DNA from: Lacunisphaera limnophila
GTDB lineage: Bacteria; Verrucomicrobiota; Verrucomicrobiia; Opitutales; Opitutaceae
Reading direction: 5' to 3'
Length of the DNA stretch: 64,000 bases
NCBI RefSeq assembly: GCF_001746835.1
Contig: NZ_CP016094.1
Coordinates: 1,736,001-1,800,000, forward strand
Position numbers and translations under genes: made by a program. The notes below the pieces were generated by a model, which was given only the letters and a program-made list of their open reading frames with translations, searched no databases and was not told the origin of the DNA. Positions 45,835 to 53,702 of this stretch are shown piece after piece. Positions within the stretch are counted from its first letter, which is position 1; every line of letters starts with the position of its first letter.

Positions 45835-45987
45835 GGGAGGGGAGGTTGGATTAATAGTCGGACCTGGTTGCCGGCTGGCGAAGTTGCCGCGGCGTAGAGG
45901 TCCCACGCCCGCAGCATACCGGCGGGCCGGGGTGGCGGCTATGGGGTGTTCAGGGCACAGGCGACGGGCGCGGGCCGGATGCGGGCG

Positions 45988-46015
45988 AAAAAAAGGCCGT
46001 CCCATCGGACGGCCT
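45988..46015 (-). terminator. Intrinsic terminator of the 39-residue basic protein gene
   Basis: On the minus strand AGGCCGTCC pairs with GGACGGCCT around a four-base loop, followed by seven T. It lies 27 bases past the TGA of the small gene, supporting that this gene is transcribed. Confidence 0.85.
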
Positions 46016-46041
46016 CGTTGATCCGAGCGCAGGCAACCGGC

Positions 46042-46161
46042 TCAGGTCTTCATTATGTTGCGGCCGGCGGGGCGGTTTTTGACCGGGCCTTTGCCGCCTT
46101 TGGTTTTGGCGGCGCGATTCTTGGCGGCGGTCATGCGACCGCCTCGGGATTTTTTGGACAT
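46042..46161 (-). CDS. 39-residue highly basic protein, too short for usual gene calling
   Basis: The minus strand reads ATG, then MSKKSRGGRMTAAKNRAA, KTKGGKGPVKNR, PAGRNIMKT, then TGA. Over a third of residues are Lys or Arg and there are no acidic residues, so it should bind nucleic acid or ribosomes. I know of no named family. Support comes from the well-formed intrinsic terminator just behind it, the otherwise unexplained space between two genes, and Lys codon use (AAA/AAG) unlike a random GC-rich frame. It could alternatively start at the second Met. No Shine-Dalgarno is evident. Confidence 0.62.
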   Translation of the reverse strand: MSKKSRGGRMTAAKNRAAKTKGGKGPVKNRPAGRNIMKT

Positions 46162-46363
46162 GGGATGGGGGTGGGTTGGTTGACGGCTGAGGGAATGCCG
46201 CAGCATGCCTGAAGCACCGGCCGCGGGACATACCGGGAAACCCTACCCGGACAAAGGCGCAGGGGCCGGTAGGCTTTGACCCCATGGTTCGGATGGCGGG
46301 GTTCGGGCACACTCATCGCTTCACCCCCTGCCAGTTCAACCCTCCGACATCCGGTCCTGCCTT

Positions 46364-46801
46364 ATGAAATCCCTCCTGTCCTCCTCCCTCCCGACGTGGA
46401 TCCGCTCCACGGCCGCACTGCTCGCGCTCTCCTTTGGTCTGCACGCCATCGCTCCGTCCGCGCTGGCCGGCCCGATCTCCTCTGTCGAAATGCTGGCCGG
46501 ATCCACCCGCACGGCCGACCTCGCCAAAATACAGCAGGCCCTGGAGCACAAGGTGGTCAACCAGCGCCTGGGTGAGCTCGGCTTCACCTCGGCGGAAATC
46601 CAGCTGCGCCTGGCCCAGGCCAGCGACGCGGAGCTGCACCAGCTCGCCACCGAATCCGAAAAGGTGATGGCGGGTGGCGTGACCGGCCTGTTGATCTCGC
46701 TGCTCGTGATCATCCTGCTGGTGTTTTTGATCCTGCGGGTCAGCGAGAACGGGACCCTGCCCGCTGCGCACGGTCTGCGTGCGGACCAGATGATGGCCTG
46801 A
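46364..46801 (+). CDS. PA2779 family protein
   Basis: A 145-residue exported membrane protein. The signal segment (STAALLALSFGLHAIAPSALAG) is followed by MLAGSTRTADLAKIQQALEHKVVNQRLGELGFTSAEIQLRL, the hallmark of PA2779-family proteins, then one transmembrane helix (VTGLLISLLVIILLVFLIL). Function unknown. In pseudomonads PA2779 and the cysteine-peptidase-like PA2778 are neighbours; the same order occurs here, with the next gene three bases downstream. Confidence 0.9.
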   Translation: MKSLLSSSLPTWIRSTAALLALSFGLHAIAPSALAGPISSVEMLAGSTRTADLAKIQQALEHKVVNQRLGELGFTSAEIQLRLAQASDAELHQLATESEKVMAGGVTGLLISLLVIILLVFLILRVSENGTLPAAHGLRADQMMA

Positions 46802-46804
46802 GTC

Positions 46805-47329
46805 GTGCGATCGCGCCTCTGCATCACCGTCGGGTTTTTTCTCGGCGGCCTCGGGCCGGCCGGTTGGTCCGCGCCCGCGGAGCAGCCGGCCCACCTGCGG
46901 GTGGCGCCGCAATCCACCGCGTTGTACCAATGCGGGCCGACCACGCTGGCGGCCGTGCTGGCGTTTCACGGGACGGTCGTGCCGGAGGAGACGATCTCCA
47001 CGGCGATCTACAGTCCCACCGCCCGGGGCGTGTTGTTGATGGACCTCGCCTGGTATGCTCGCAGCCGGGGATTCAAGACCGAGCTGCGCACCGGCACGCC
47101 CGCGGACCTGCAGCAAGCGGTCGCCGCCGGGCAGCCGCCCATCGTGTTGCTGGATTTGGGCCTCGCCTCGATCCGACAGCCGCATTTCACCGCCGTCACG
47201 GGGTGGGATGAGCGCGGGGTGCGGTATCAAGGCCGCAAACCGGCCGGTGTTCTGCTCACCCACAAAAAATTCATCCGCCAATGGCAACGCGCCGGAAACC
47301 AATTTCTCCTTATCACGCCGGGTTCCTGA
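46805..47329 (+). CDS. PA2778-like C39-type cysteine peptidase domain protein
   Basis: A 174-residue exported protein starting with GTG three bases after the PA2779 stop. The signal peptide ends near residue 24; the body is a C39-like papain-fold domain with Cys in YQCGPTTLAAVLAFHG, His in IRQPHFTAVTGWD, and the oxyanion Gln in front of the Cys. The classic PA2778 family protein is longer and carries TPR repeats; here those are encoded by a separate gene overlapping the end by 49 bases. Substrate unknown. Confidence 0.87.
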   Translation: MRSRLCITVGFFLGGLGPAGWSAPAEQPAHLRVAPQSTALYQCGPTTLAAVLAFHGTVVPEETISTAIYSPTARGVLLMDLAWYARSRGFKTELRTGTPADLQQAVAAGQPPIVLLDLGLASIRQPHFTAVTGWDERGVRYQGRKPAGVLLTHKKFIRQWQRAGNQFLLITPGS

Positions 47330-47760
47330 TCCTGCTGCTGGCGGGCGGCGGGCTGACCGGCTGCGCGCTGCTGCCGGGTGGGCGGCCGGCGGCCGATGCG
47401 CTGACCCCGGCGGAGCACCTGCAGCTGGGGATGACGTATGAGCAGGACGGCAAGCCCGACCTGGCTTTGCGCGAGTACGGCCGGGCGGCAGTCGGACCGG
47501 AGCGGAGCGTGGCGTTGACCTGTCAGGGCAACGTGCAGGCCGCGCAGGGGCGCCCGCTGGAGGCGGAGGCAAGTTACCGCGCCGCCCTCGGGGCGAAGCC
47601 CGACAATGCGATGGCCCTGAACAACCTGGCTTGGTTGCTGGCGCAGGAAAATCGGGACCTGGACGAGGCGGAGCGGTTGATCCGGCAGGCGCTGGCGCTC
47701 GGGGCGGAGCCGCGGGCGACCTACGAAGACACCCTCGCATTCATCCTTCGCCGGCGGTGA
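47281..47760 (+). CDS. TPR lipoprotein (split C-terminal half of a PA2778-type protein)
   Basis: A 159-residue protein with a lipobox (LLLAGGGLTGC, Cys about 28), so membrane anchored. The rest holds two to three TPR-like repeats (AEHLQLGMTYEQDGKPDLALREYGRA, AEASYRAALGAKPDNAMALNNLAWLLAQ, DEAERLIRQALALGAEPRA). Its first 49 bases overlap the end of the peptidase gene in another frame. It corresponds to the TPR half of longer PA2778 proteins, so the two probably act as a complex. Confidence 0.85.
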   Translation: MATRRKPISPYHAGFLILLLAGGGLTGCALLPGGRPAADALTPAEHLQLGMTYEQDGKPDLALREYGRAAVGPERSVALTCQGNVQAAQGRPLEAEASYRAALGAKPDNAMALNNLAWLLAQENRDLDEAERLIRQALALGAEPRATYEDTLAFILRRR

Positions 47761-47852
47761 GCCACGGGTGGGACGGCCCGGTGCCGCCGCTGGTCCGGGG
47801 AATCCGGCTTTGACTGTCGGACGTAGCAGTCTAGGTGAATCGACCTTCCCCC

Positions 47853-48428
47853 ATGCTTCCTGAAAACGTCCAAGACCGGGCCGCCCTGTATGTGGCTGGC
47901 GAGCTGACCCCGGCGGAGCGCGAGAGCCTGGAGGTGGTACTGGAATTTCATGAGGAACTGCGGGCCCTCGTGGCCGGGTTGCAGGAGACGGTGGCCGCGG
48001 TGGCTCTGGCCCCGATCCCCTCCGCCGCCCTGGCCCCGGCGGGGCTGAAGGCCCGGCTGTTGCAGGCGCTCGACGCCCTGCCGCCGGAGCCGGAACCGGA
48101 AGCCTTGGTGGTGACCGATCCCGCCGGCCGGATCGAATGGGTGAACCCGGTTTTCACGGCGATGTGCGGCTACTCGATCGAGGAGCTGCGCGGGCGCAAG
48201 CCAGGCGAGCTGTTGCAGGGACCAGACACCGAAGCGGCCGCCGTGGCCCGGATCCGGGCGGCCGTTGCCAGTCGGCGCAGCTGCCGGGAGACTCTGGTCA
48301 ATTATCACAAGGACGGCTCACCCTACCGCGCGGATGTGCGGATTTCCCCGGTACTGGATGAGGGGGGCCACCCCCTCTGGTTTGTGGCGCGCGAGCGGAA
48401 GCTGGCGGCGGCTGGTTGCGCCGGGTAA
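47853..48428 (+). CDS. PAS-domain protein with anti-sigma-like N-terminus
   Basis: A 191-residue cytoplasmic protein. The N-terminal 70 residues (ENVQDRAALYVAGELTPAERESLEVVLEFHEELRALVAGLQE) resemble zinc-less anti-sigma domains. Residues 85-185 are a PAS domain (ALVVTDPAGRIEWVNPVFTAMCGYSIEELRGRKPGELLQG). The cysteine expected of a LOV photosensor in this loop is replaced (KPGEL), so it is not LOV. It precedes a PAS histidine kinase. A GTG 18 bases upstream could also start it. Confidence 0.82.
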   Translation: MLPENVQDRAALYVAGELTPAERESLEVVLEFHEELRALVAGLQETVAAVALAPIPSAALAPAGLKARLLQALDALPPEPEPEALVVTDPAGRIEWVNPVFTAMCGYSIEELRGRKPGELLQGPDTEAAAVARIRAAVASRRSCRETLVNYHKDGSPYRADVRISPVLDEGGHPLWFVARERKLAAAGCAG

Positions 48429-48571
48429 AGCCGGTCTGCGGGACGGGAGATGCGGTCTGTTATGCCCCGGTGGGGTGTTTTTACGGCTGCGTAATTGGCA
48501 ACTGGTCAACGGCTTCAACCGATCTGCGTCTGGGTGCAAGACCGGACCTCAGGTTTGTCCGCGGGGAGTCG

Positions 48572-50269
48572 ATGCTCAGGGGTCGCATGAGCTCCATCCA
48601 CGTCCAAACCCCGCGGGGGCAGACCGCCCTTGAGGCAGACACCAACCTCAGTTGGGTCCGGCAGGGCGTGATCCTCGCCGGCGCCGCCTATGGCCTGGTG
48701 GCGCTCTTCCTGATTTTCATGGGTTACGCCTACCGCGATGTGGTTGAACAGGTCTTGGTCGCCCTGGTCTGCCTGGTTTCGCTGCGGTGGGTCCGGGCCT
48801 GGCCCCGGCGGGTGGGCGTGGTGGTGATGGTGGTGATCTGGTGCGAGGTGATGTACATTCTCTTCAGTACCGCGGCGCTGGAACCCTCCTCGCTGCTGGT
48901 GCTGCCCGTGCTGGTGGTGGTGGGCGGGCTGCTGCTGGACAAGAACTGGTCGATTGCCTGGGCCGTGCTGACCGGCGTGGCCATTCCGGTCGCCCAGTAC
49001 GCCGGTCGCCAGCTGGCGCCGGCGCTTCCGCCGACCCCGGCCAACCCCGTCGTCGCAACCATTGTCGTCGAGATCACGCTGGTGGCGTCCCTGGTTTTTG
49101 CGCGCACCCTCATCGGCCACTACCGGCAACGCCACGTGGAAACGGAACGACAGCGGCAGCGGTTCACGCAGCTTTTTGACCAGGTACCGGATTGTTTGGT
49201 GGAGCTCGACGAGCAGCAGGTCCTGCGTGAGATCAACGCCGCGGGCGAGCAGCTGCTCGGGGCCCCGCGGGCCGAGCTCATCGGGCGGTCCTTTCCGGCC
49301 TTGCTGCAGGCGCGCGGCTTTGTGGTGCCGGAGACGATCGGGGCGACCACGCCGGGACAGCCGCTGGCGTTGACCGCCGCCGCGGGGCCCGCGGGGGTGC
49401 GGCATCTGGAACTGGCCGGGCGCGCGGGCGCCGCGGGACCCGGATCGACTTTGCTGGTGGTGCGTGACGTGACCAGCCAGCGGCTGCTGGCGGAACGGCA
49501 GGCCGACATCCAGCGCCTGGAAACGGTCGGCCGCCTGGCCGCGGGCATCGCCCATGATTTCAACAACGTGTTCACGGCCATCCAGGGCCATGCCAGCCTG
49601 CTGCGCGACCACGCGGATCCGGAGGTGCGGGATTTCTCCGGGCACATCATCACGGCCCAGCAGCGGGGCGCCCGCCTCACGCGGCAGATGCTGTCGTTTG
49701 CCCGGCACGACTACCGGCAGCCCGAGGTGATCCTGCTTGCGCAGGAGATGCTGGACTGGTCGGAGATATTCCGCCGCATGCTGGGGACGGATTGCACGCT
49801 CGAGTTGAAAGGCGAGGGCGGTTGCCTGATCGAGGCGGACAAGGTGCAGATCGAACAGATCCTGCTGAACCTGTTGGCGAATGCCCGCGATGCGAGCCCG
49901 GCGGGCGGCACGGTGGTGTTGGAGGTCGTGCGCTTGCGGCAGGCCGAGGCCACGCGTCTGGGCTCCCAACTCGAAGCCGCGCGCCAGGTCATGTTTGTGG
50001 TGGCGGATCGCGGGTCGGGCATGGGCCCCGAGGTGAAGCGCCACCTCTTTGAACCGTTCTTCACCACCAAGCCTCCGGGCAAGGGCACGGGCATGGGTCT
50101 GGCCGCCACCTACGGCTTGGTCACCCAGAATCGCGGGTCGATCACGATCGAGAGCGAGCCGGGCCAGGGCACGACCGTGCGGGTTTTCTTCAGCGAGAGC
50201 CCGGCCCCGCCCCGGGACGGATCGCGGCACCCCGCCTCGACCCGCTCACGGGACCAGAATCCGGGTTGA
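48572..50269 (+). CDS. Membrane-bound PAS sensor histidine kinase
   Basis: A 565-residue sensor kinase. Six or so transmembrane helices fill residues 25-185 ([15 protein letters not shown] to [16 protein letters not shown]). A PAS domain follows ([33 protein letters not shown]), then the dimerisation box [25 protein letters not shown] with His328 and an HATPase with [24 protein letters not shown] and [15 protein letters not shown]. No receiver domain or response regulator is adjacent. The start is the ATG before LRGRMSSIH, which has a GGGGAG just upstream; the next ATG is five codons later. Confidence 0.9.
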   Translation: MLRGRMSSIHVQTPRGQTALEADTNLSWVRQGVILAGAAYGLVALFLIFMGYAYRDVVEQVLVALVCLVSLRWVRAWPRRVGVVVMVVIWCEVMYILFSTAALEPSSLLVLPVLVVVGGLLLDKNWSIAWAVLTGVAIPVAQYAGRQLAPALPPTPANPVVATIVVEITLVASLVFARTLIGHYRQRHVETERQRQRFTQLFDQVPDCLVELDEQQVLREINAAGEQLLGAPRAELIGRSFPALLQARGFVVPETIGATTPGQPLALTAAAGPAGVRHLELAGRAGAAGPGSTLLVVRDVTSQRLLAERQADIQRLETVGRLAAGIAHDFNNVFTAIQGHASLLRDHADPEVRDFSGHIITAQQRGARLTRQMLSFARHDYRQPEVILLAQEMLDWSEIFRRMLGTDCTLELKGEGGCLIEADKVQIEQILLNLLANARDASPAGGTVVLEVVRLRQAEATRLGSQLEAARQVMFVVADRGSGMGPEVKRHLFEPFFTTKPPGKGTGMGLAATYGLVTQNRGSITIESEPGQGTTVRVFFSESPAPPRDGSRHPASTRSRDQNPG

Positions 50270-50415
50270 ACCGGGTGATGCGGCGGAGTCTGGCGCGTCG
50301 GGGCCCCGCACCGGTGGGCGCCCGGACGGTGTTTTCCTCGGTCCGGGATGATTTCCGGCGGAGATGACGACGCTTTTTGATTCCGCTCGCCCCTGAAATT
50401 GGTACGGTCTCGGGC

Positions 50416-51621
50416 ATGAGCGACGATAACGCGCCCAAGCTCCGCCTGAAGCCCAAGCTGAACACGGATCCCGCCGTCGCTCCCCAAGCCCCGGCCGAGC
50501 CGGCCGCCGTCGCCCCGGAGGCCGCGGCCCCCGCCACTGCGGAGGCGCCGAAGCTGGTGCGTCTCAAGCCGAAGCTGACCCCCGCACCTGCGGCTGCGGC
50601 CGAAGCGGCCCAACCGGACGCGGCGGTGAGCATGCCCGAAGCGCCAGTCCCGCCGTCGGAGCCGGTGGTGGAGGCGCGGCCCAAGCCCCGTTTGTCCGCC
50701 CCGCCGATGGAAGTACCGGCCCCGGCCCCCGCTCCGGTTGAAGCGGGTCCGGTCATGCCCCCGCCGATGCCGGCGGCCCTGGCGCCCGAGGTGCCGCCCG
50801 CCGCCGTGACGGACGCGGCCAAGCCGACGGCGAAGTTCAGTTTGAAACCCAAGGCGGCTGGAGCGGCGATGCCCGCGCCGGCGGCCCCGGCGGTGGTGGC
50901 CGAACCGGCCCCGGCGGGAGCCGAGCCACCGGTGCTGGATGCACCCCCGCCGGTTCCCACGGAGACCGACCGCGGTGAGCAGGGTGAACCAGGGGAAATC
51001 ACGGCGATGCGCAAGGCCTCGGCCGCCCCCTTCCCTCCGCCCGGGGGTAATTTCCCTCCGCCGCCCGGCCTGAAGCAGGCGCTGGCCGAGGCGAGCCAGG
51101 AAGTAGCGGCGAAGGGTAAATCCAAATCCAAACCCGCCACCAAAAAACAGAAACTGATGCTGCTGGGAGGCGGTTTGGCGGCCTTGTTGGTGCTGGGCGG
51201 AGGTGGGTTCGTCTACCTTTCCCTGTCCGAGGAACCGCCGCCGCCGCCGCCCGAGCGGCCGGCGCCGGCCGCCGTGGTCCCGGTGACGCCGGTGGTGACA
51301 GCCGAGGTCAAGCCCGAGGCCGAGCCTGCGGCGCCCGCGGCGGAGGCTGCGGTGGTTGAGACGGCCCCAGCCCCGGTTGTGCCCGAGGCCCCGCCGCCAC
51401 CCCCGCCGCCCAGCGTGGCGTTCCGGGCGTGGGTGGAGAATCTCAAGATCAGCGGCCTGCGCGGCGGGGCCAACCCCCGCATCTTTGTTGGCGGCACGGC
51501 CTACCAGAAGGGCGACCTGGTCAACCCGCAGCTGGGCATCGTGCTCGAGGGCTACAACGACACCACGCGCACCCTGCTTTTCCGGGACAAGACGGGGGCA
51601 ACGGTCGAGCGCCGCCAGTAA
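50416..51621 (+). CDS. Pro/Ala-rich single-pass membrane protein with repeated LKPK motifs
   Basis: A 401-residue protein. The first 245 residues are low-complexity Pro/Ala/Glu, punctuated by KLRLKPKLNTD, LVRLKPKLTPAP, RPKPRLSAPP and FSLKPKAAG, a repeated short LKPK-type motif. A single transmembrane helix (LMLLGGGLAALLVLGGGGFVYLSL, about 248-271) is followed by a Pro/Glu linker and a 60-residue folded end (LKISGLRGGANPRIFVGGTAYQKGDLVN, ... LLFRDKTGATVERR), which resembles the small periplasmic beta domain of GspC/PilP-type proteins. Function unknown; I recall similar proteins in Opitutaceae. Confidence 0.78.
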   Translation: MSDDNAPKLRLKPKLNTDPAVAPQAPAEPAAVAPEAAAPATAEAPKLVRLKPKLTPAPAAAAEAAQPDAAVSMPEAPVPPSEPVVEARPKPRLSAPPMEVPAPAPAPVEAGPVMPPPMPAALAPEVPPAAVTDAAKPTAKFSLKPKAAGAAMPAPAAPAVVAEPAPAGAEPPVLDAPPPVPTETDRGEQGEPGEITAMRKASAAPFPPPGGNFPPPPGLKQALAEASQEVAAKGKSKSKPATKKQKLMLLGGGLAALLVLGGGGFVYLSLSEEPPPPPPERPAPAAVVPVTPVVTAEVKPEAEPAAPAAEAAVVETAPAPVVPEAPPPPPPPSVAFRAWVENLKISGLRGGANPRIFVGGTAYQKGDLVNPQLGIVLEGYNDTTRTLLFRDKTGATVERRQ

Positions 51622-51645
51622 GGCGTCGGTGGTGTAATGCCTGGC

Positions 51646-51700
51646 GCCCCGGCGACTGCGCCGGGGTGCGGGGAACATTCACGGCGTGATTGCCGTGAAT
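51646..51700. terminator. Two perfect hairpins between convergent genes
   Basis: CCCCGGCG/CGCCGGGG (loop ACTG) and ATTCACGGC/GCCGTGAAT lie between the convergent ends of the Pro-rich protein and the MarC gene. No clear T-run on either side, so they are tentative bidirectional terminators. Confidence 0.5.
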
Positions 51701-51720
51701 CCAAGGAGACCGTTCGCCGA

Positions 51721-52401
51721 TTAGAGTCCGGCCAGGCCGTCCTTGATGCTGCGCAGCAGGACGGGATCGGTGGCGATGCCCACGATGCCGTTCACGACGA
51801 ACTGCACGCCGATGCTCATGATCATGAAACCCATGATCTTCGTCATGGCATTGACGCCGACGGGACCGATGAACCGGACCAGGCTGCCGGACATCCGGAG
51901 CACGGAGTAGGTCAGCAGCGCGACCGTGATGATGCCGGCGATGATTGCGGCGTAGTCGATCCAGCTGGTGGCAAGGGAGGTGAAGCCGAGCGTCACGGCG
52001 ATCGAGCCAGGGCCGCTGAGCATCGGCATGGCGAGGGGGGAAAAGGAGATGTCCACCTTGCGGCGCGCCGCTTCCTGCTGAGCAGCCTCGCTGGCGGCGT
52101 CGGCGCGGGGGGCGAGCAGCATGTTCATGCCGATGCCGGTGACGAGGATGCCGCCGGCGATACGCAGACCGGGGATCGAGATGCCGAAGAAAGTCATGAT
52201 GAACGTGCCGCCGATGAGGAAGCTCACGAGGATCGCCACCATATAGACACAACCCTTCAAGGCCTGCTCGCGGCGGCGCTCGTCGCTGTCACCTTCCGTG
52301 ATCGCGAGAAAAGTGGGTCCAGCGGACAGCGGATTGATGATCGGCAGGAGGCCGATCAACGTGCCGAGGTAGATGCCCCAAAGATGGAGGAGGTCTGACA
52401 T
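51721..52401 (-). CDS. MarC family integral membrane protein
   Basis: A 226-residue protein with six transmembrane segments. IYLGTLIGLLPIINPLSAGPTFLAIT is the N-terminal signature, GILVTGIGMNMLL and FSPLAMPMLSGPGSIAVTLGF are typical later parts. MarC proteins were named for a link to multiple antibiotic resistance that was later withdrawn; their function is unknown. Stand-alone gene; 89 bases separate it from the dus stop upstream on the same strand. Confidence 0.9.
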   Translation of the reverse strand: MSDLLHLWGIYLGTLIGLLPIINPLSAGPTFLAITEGDSDERRREQALKGCVYMVAILVSFLIGGTFIMTFFGISIPGLRIAGGILVTGIGMNMLLAPRADAASEAAQQEAARRKVDISFSPLAMPMLSGPGSIAVTLGFTSLATSWIDYAAIIAGIITVALLTYSVLRMSGSLVRFIGPVGVNAMTKIMGFMIMSIGVQFVVNGIVGIATDPVLLRSIKDGLAGL

Positions 52402-52470
52402 CGGGCGTACGTTAGGGGTCGAGCCGGGTTTGGCGAGCCTCGCTTATGACACGGAGGCGGCGGCGCAACG

Positions 52471-52494
52471 GGACCGTTCGGTGACCGGTCCTAC
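52471..52494. repeat. GTAG-headed hairpin over the dus stop codon
   Basis: Minus strand GTAG, then GACCG ... CGGTC; the TAG is the dusB stop codon. Confidence 0.7.
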
Positions 52495-53603
52495 CACGTG
52501 TCCACTGGGCCCTTGGGCACGGGGATGGCGTCGCGGCGCAGGGCGGCGGGATCGTTGGGATCCAGCATGAAGGACGCCACCATGGGATCAGGCCGGTATT
52601 GGGCGCGGAGCTCGCCGTGTTCATCGAGGAACTGGGCGCGCCATTTTTCGTAGTGCGCGAGGAGCGTCTCGAACTCGGCGCGGGTGCGGAAGGCGGTGAC
52701 GCCCTGTTTGAACTCACGGGCGGGGCCGAAGCGCTTCGCGTACCACGAGGCGGGCTTGCGGAAAAGGCGGCAGCCGTGGTCCTCGCCGAAGACCTCGATC
52801 ATCAGGTCGAGGTGGCGGCGCATGACCTGGGCGCGCTCGGGGTAGCCGGCCTCGGGGCGCAGCTCGCCCGTCGCGAGGTAGTGCCGGGTGTCGCGGAAGA
52901 TCCACGGGTTGTAGAAGGCGCCGCGGCCGATGCTCACACCGGCGCATCCGGTCTCGTCGAGCATCATCTTCGCGGCGGCGGACGTGGTGACGTCGCCGTT
53001 GCCGATGACGGGGATATTCTTGACCGCCTGCACGACGGCGCGGATCCCGGCGAGGTTGACGGTGCCACTGAAGCCCTGGGCGCGGGTGCGGCCGTGGACG
53101 AAGATGGCCGCGACGCCGGCGTCCTCGAGCACGCGGGCTAGGTCGGGGGCGGTGAGGTTGTTCTCGTCCCAGCCGAGGCGCATCTTCGCGGTGACGGGAA
53201 TCTTCACGGCGGCGACCATGCCGCGGACGAGGGCGGCGGTCTTGGCGAGCTCGGTCATCATGGCCGAGCCGCCGCCGACGTTGACCACCTTCTTCACGGG
53301 GCAGCCCATGTTGATGTCGACGGAAGCGATGCCGAGGGACTCGACGACGAGGGCGGCGTCGCGCATTTCTTCCGGCACGGAACCAAAGAGCTGGACCGCG
53401 AGGAGTTTCTCCGCCGGGCAGGTGCGGATCAGGGAGAGGCCGCGCGGGTTCTTCTCGAGGAGCGAGCGGGCGTTGACGAGGTCGGTCGTGGTCCAGTCGA
53501 GGCCGCCGATCTCGCGCACGACGAGCCGGAAGGGCAGGTTGGTGTAGCCTGCCAGCGGGGAGAGGAAGAGATTGGACTGCAGCTCGTAGGGCCCGATGCG
53601 CAC
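52491..53603 (-). CDS. dusB: tRNA-dihydrouridine synthase (DusB type)
   Basis: A 370-residue flavoenzyme that reduces specific uridines in tRNA to dihydrouridine using FMN and NADPH. LFLSPLAGYTNLPFR is the FMN-binding start, ASVDINMGCPVKKVVNVGGGSAMM carries catalytic Cys101, and KMRLGWDE, VHGRTRAQGFSG and PVIGNGDVTT follow in order. The C-terminal domain is somewhat longer than in E. coli DusB (321 residues). Its TAG stop is the TAG of a GTAG-headed hairpin. No fis gene is attached. Confidence 0.93.
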   Translation of the reverse strand: MRIGPYELQSNLFLSPLAGYTNLPFRLVVREIGGLDWTTTDLVNARSLLEKNPRGLSLIRTCPAEKLLAVQLFGSVPEEMRDAALVVESLGIASVDINMGCPVKKVVNVGGGSAMMTELAKTAALVRGMVAAVKIPVTAKMRLGWDENNLTAPDLARVLEDAGVAAIFVHGRTRAQGFSGTVNLAGIRAVVQAVKNIPVIGNGDVTTSAAAKMMLDETGCAGVSIGRGAFYNPWIFRDTRHYLATGELRPEAGYPERAQVMRRHLDLMIEVFGEDHGCRLFRKPASWYAKRFGPAREFKQGVTAFRTRAEFETLLAHYEKWRAQFLDEHGELRAQYRPDPMVASFMLDPNDPAALRRDAIPVPKGPVDTW

Positions 53604-53702
53604 CCCGCCATGGTTCCGCCAGATGGGCGTGTGGCAACCGGTTTCAGCAGCGGGGGGCCGGGGCGGGGACGGACTGGGCGGTCGGGCCGGCGCCGACGTT
53701 CG

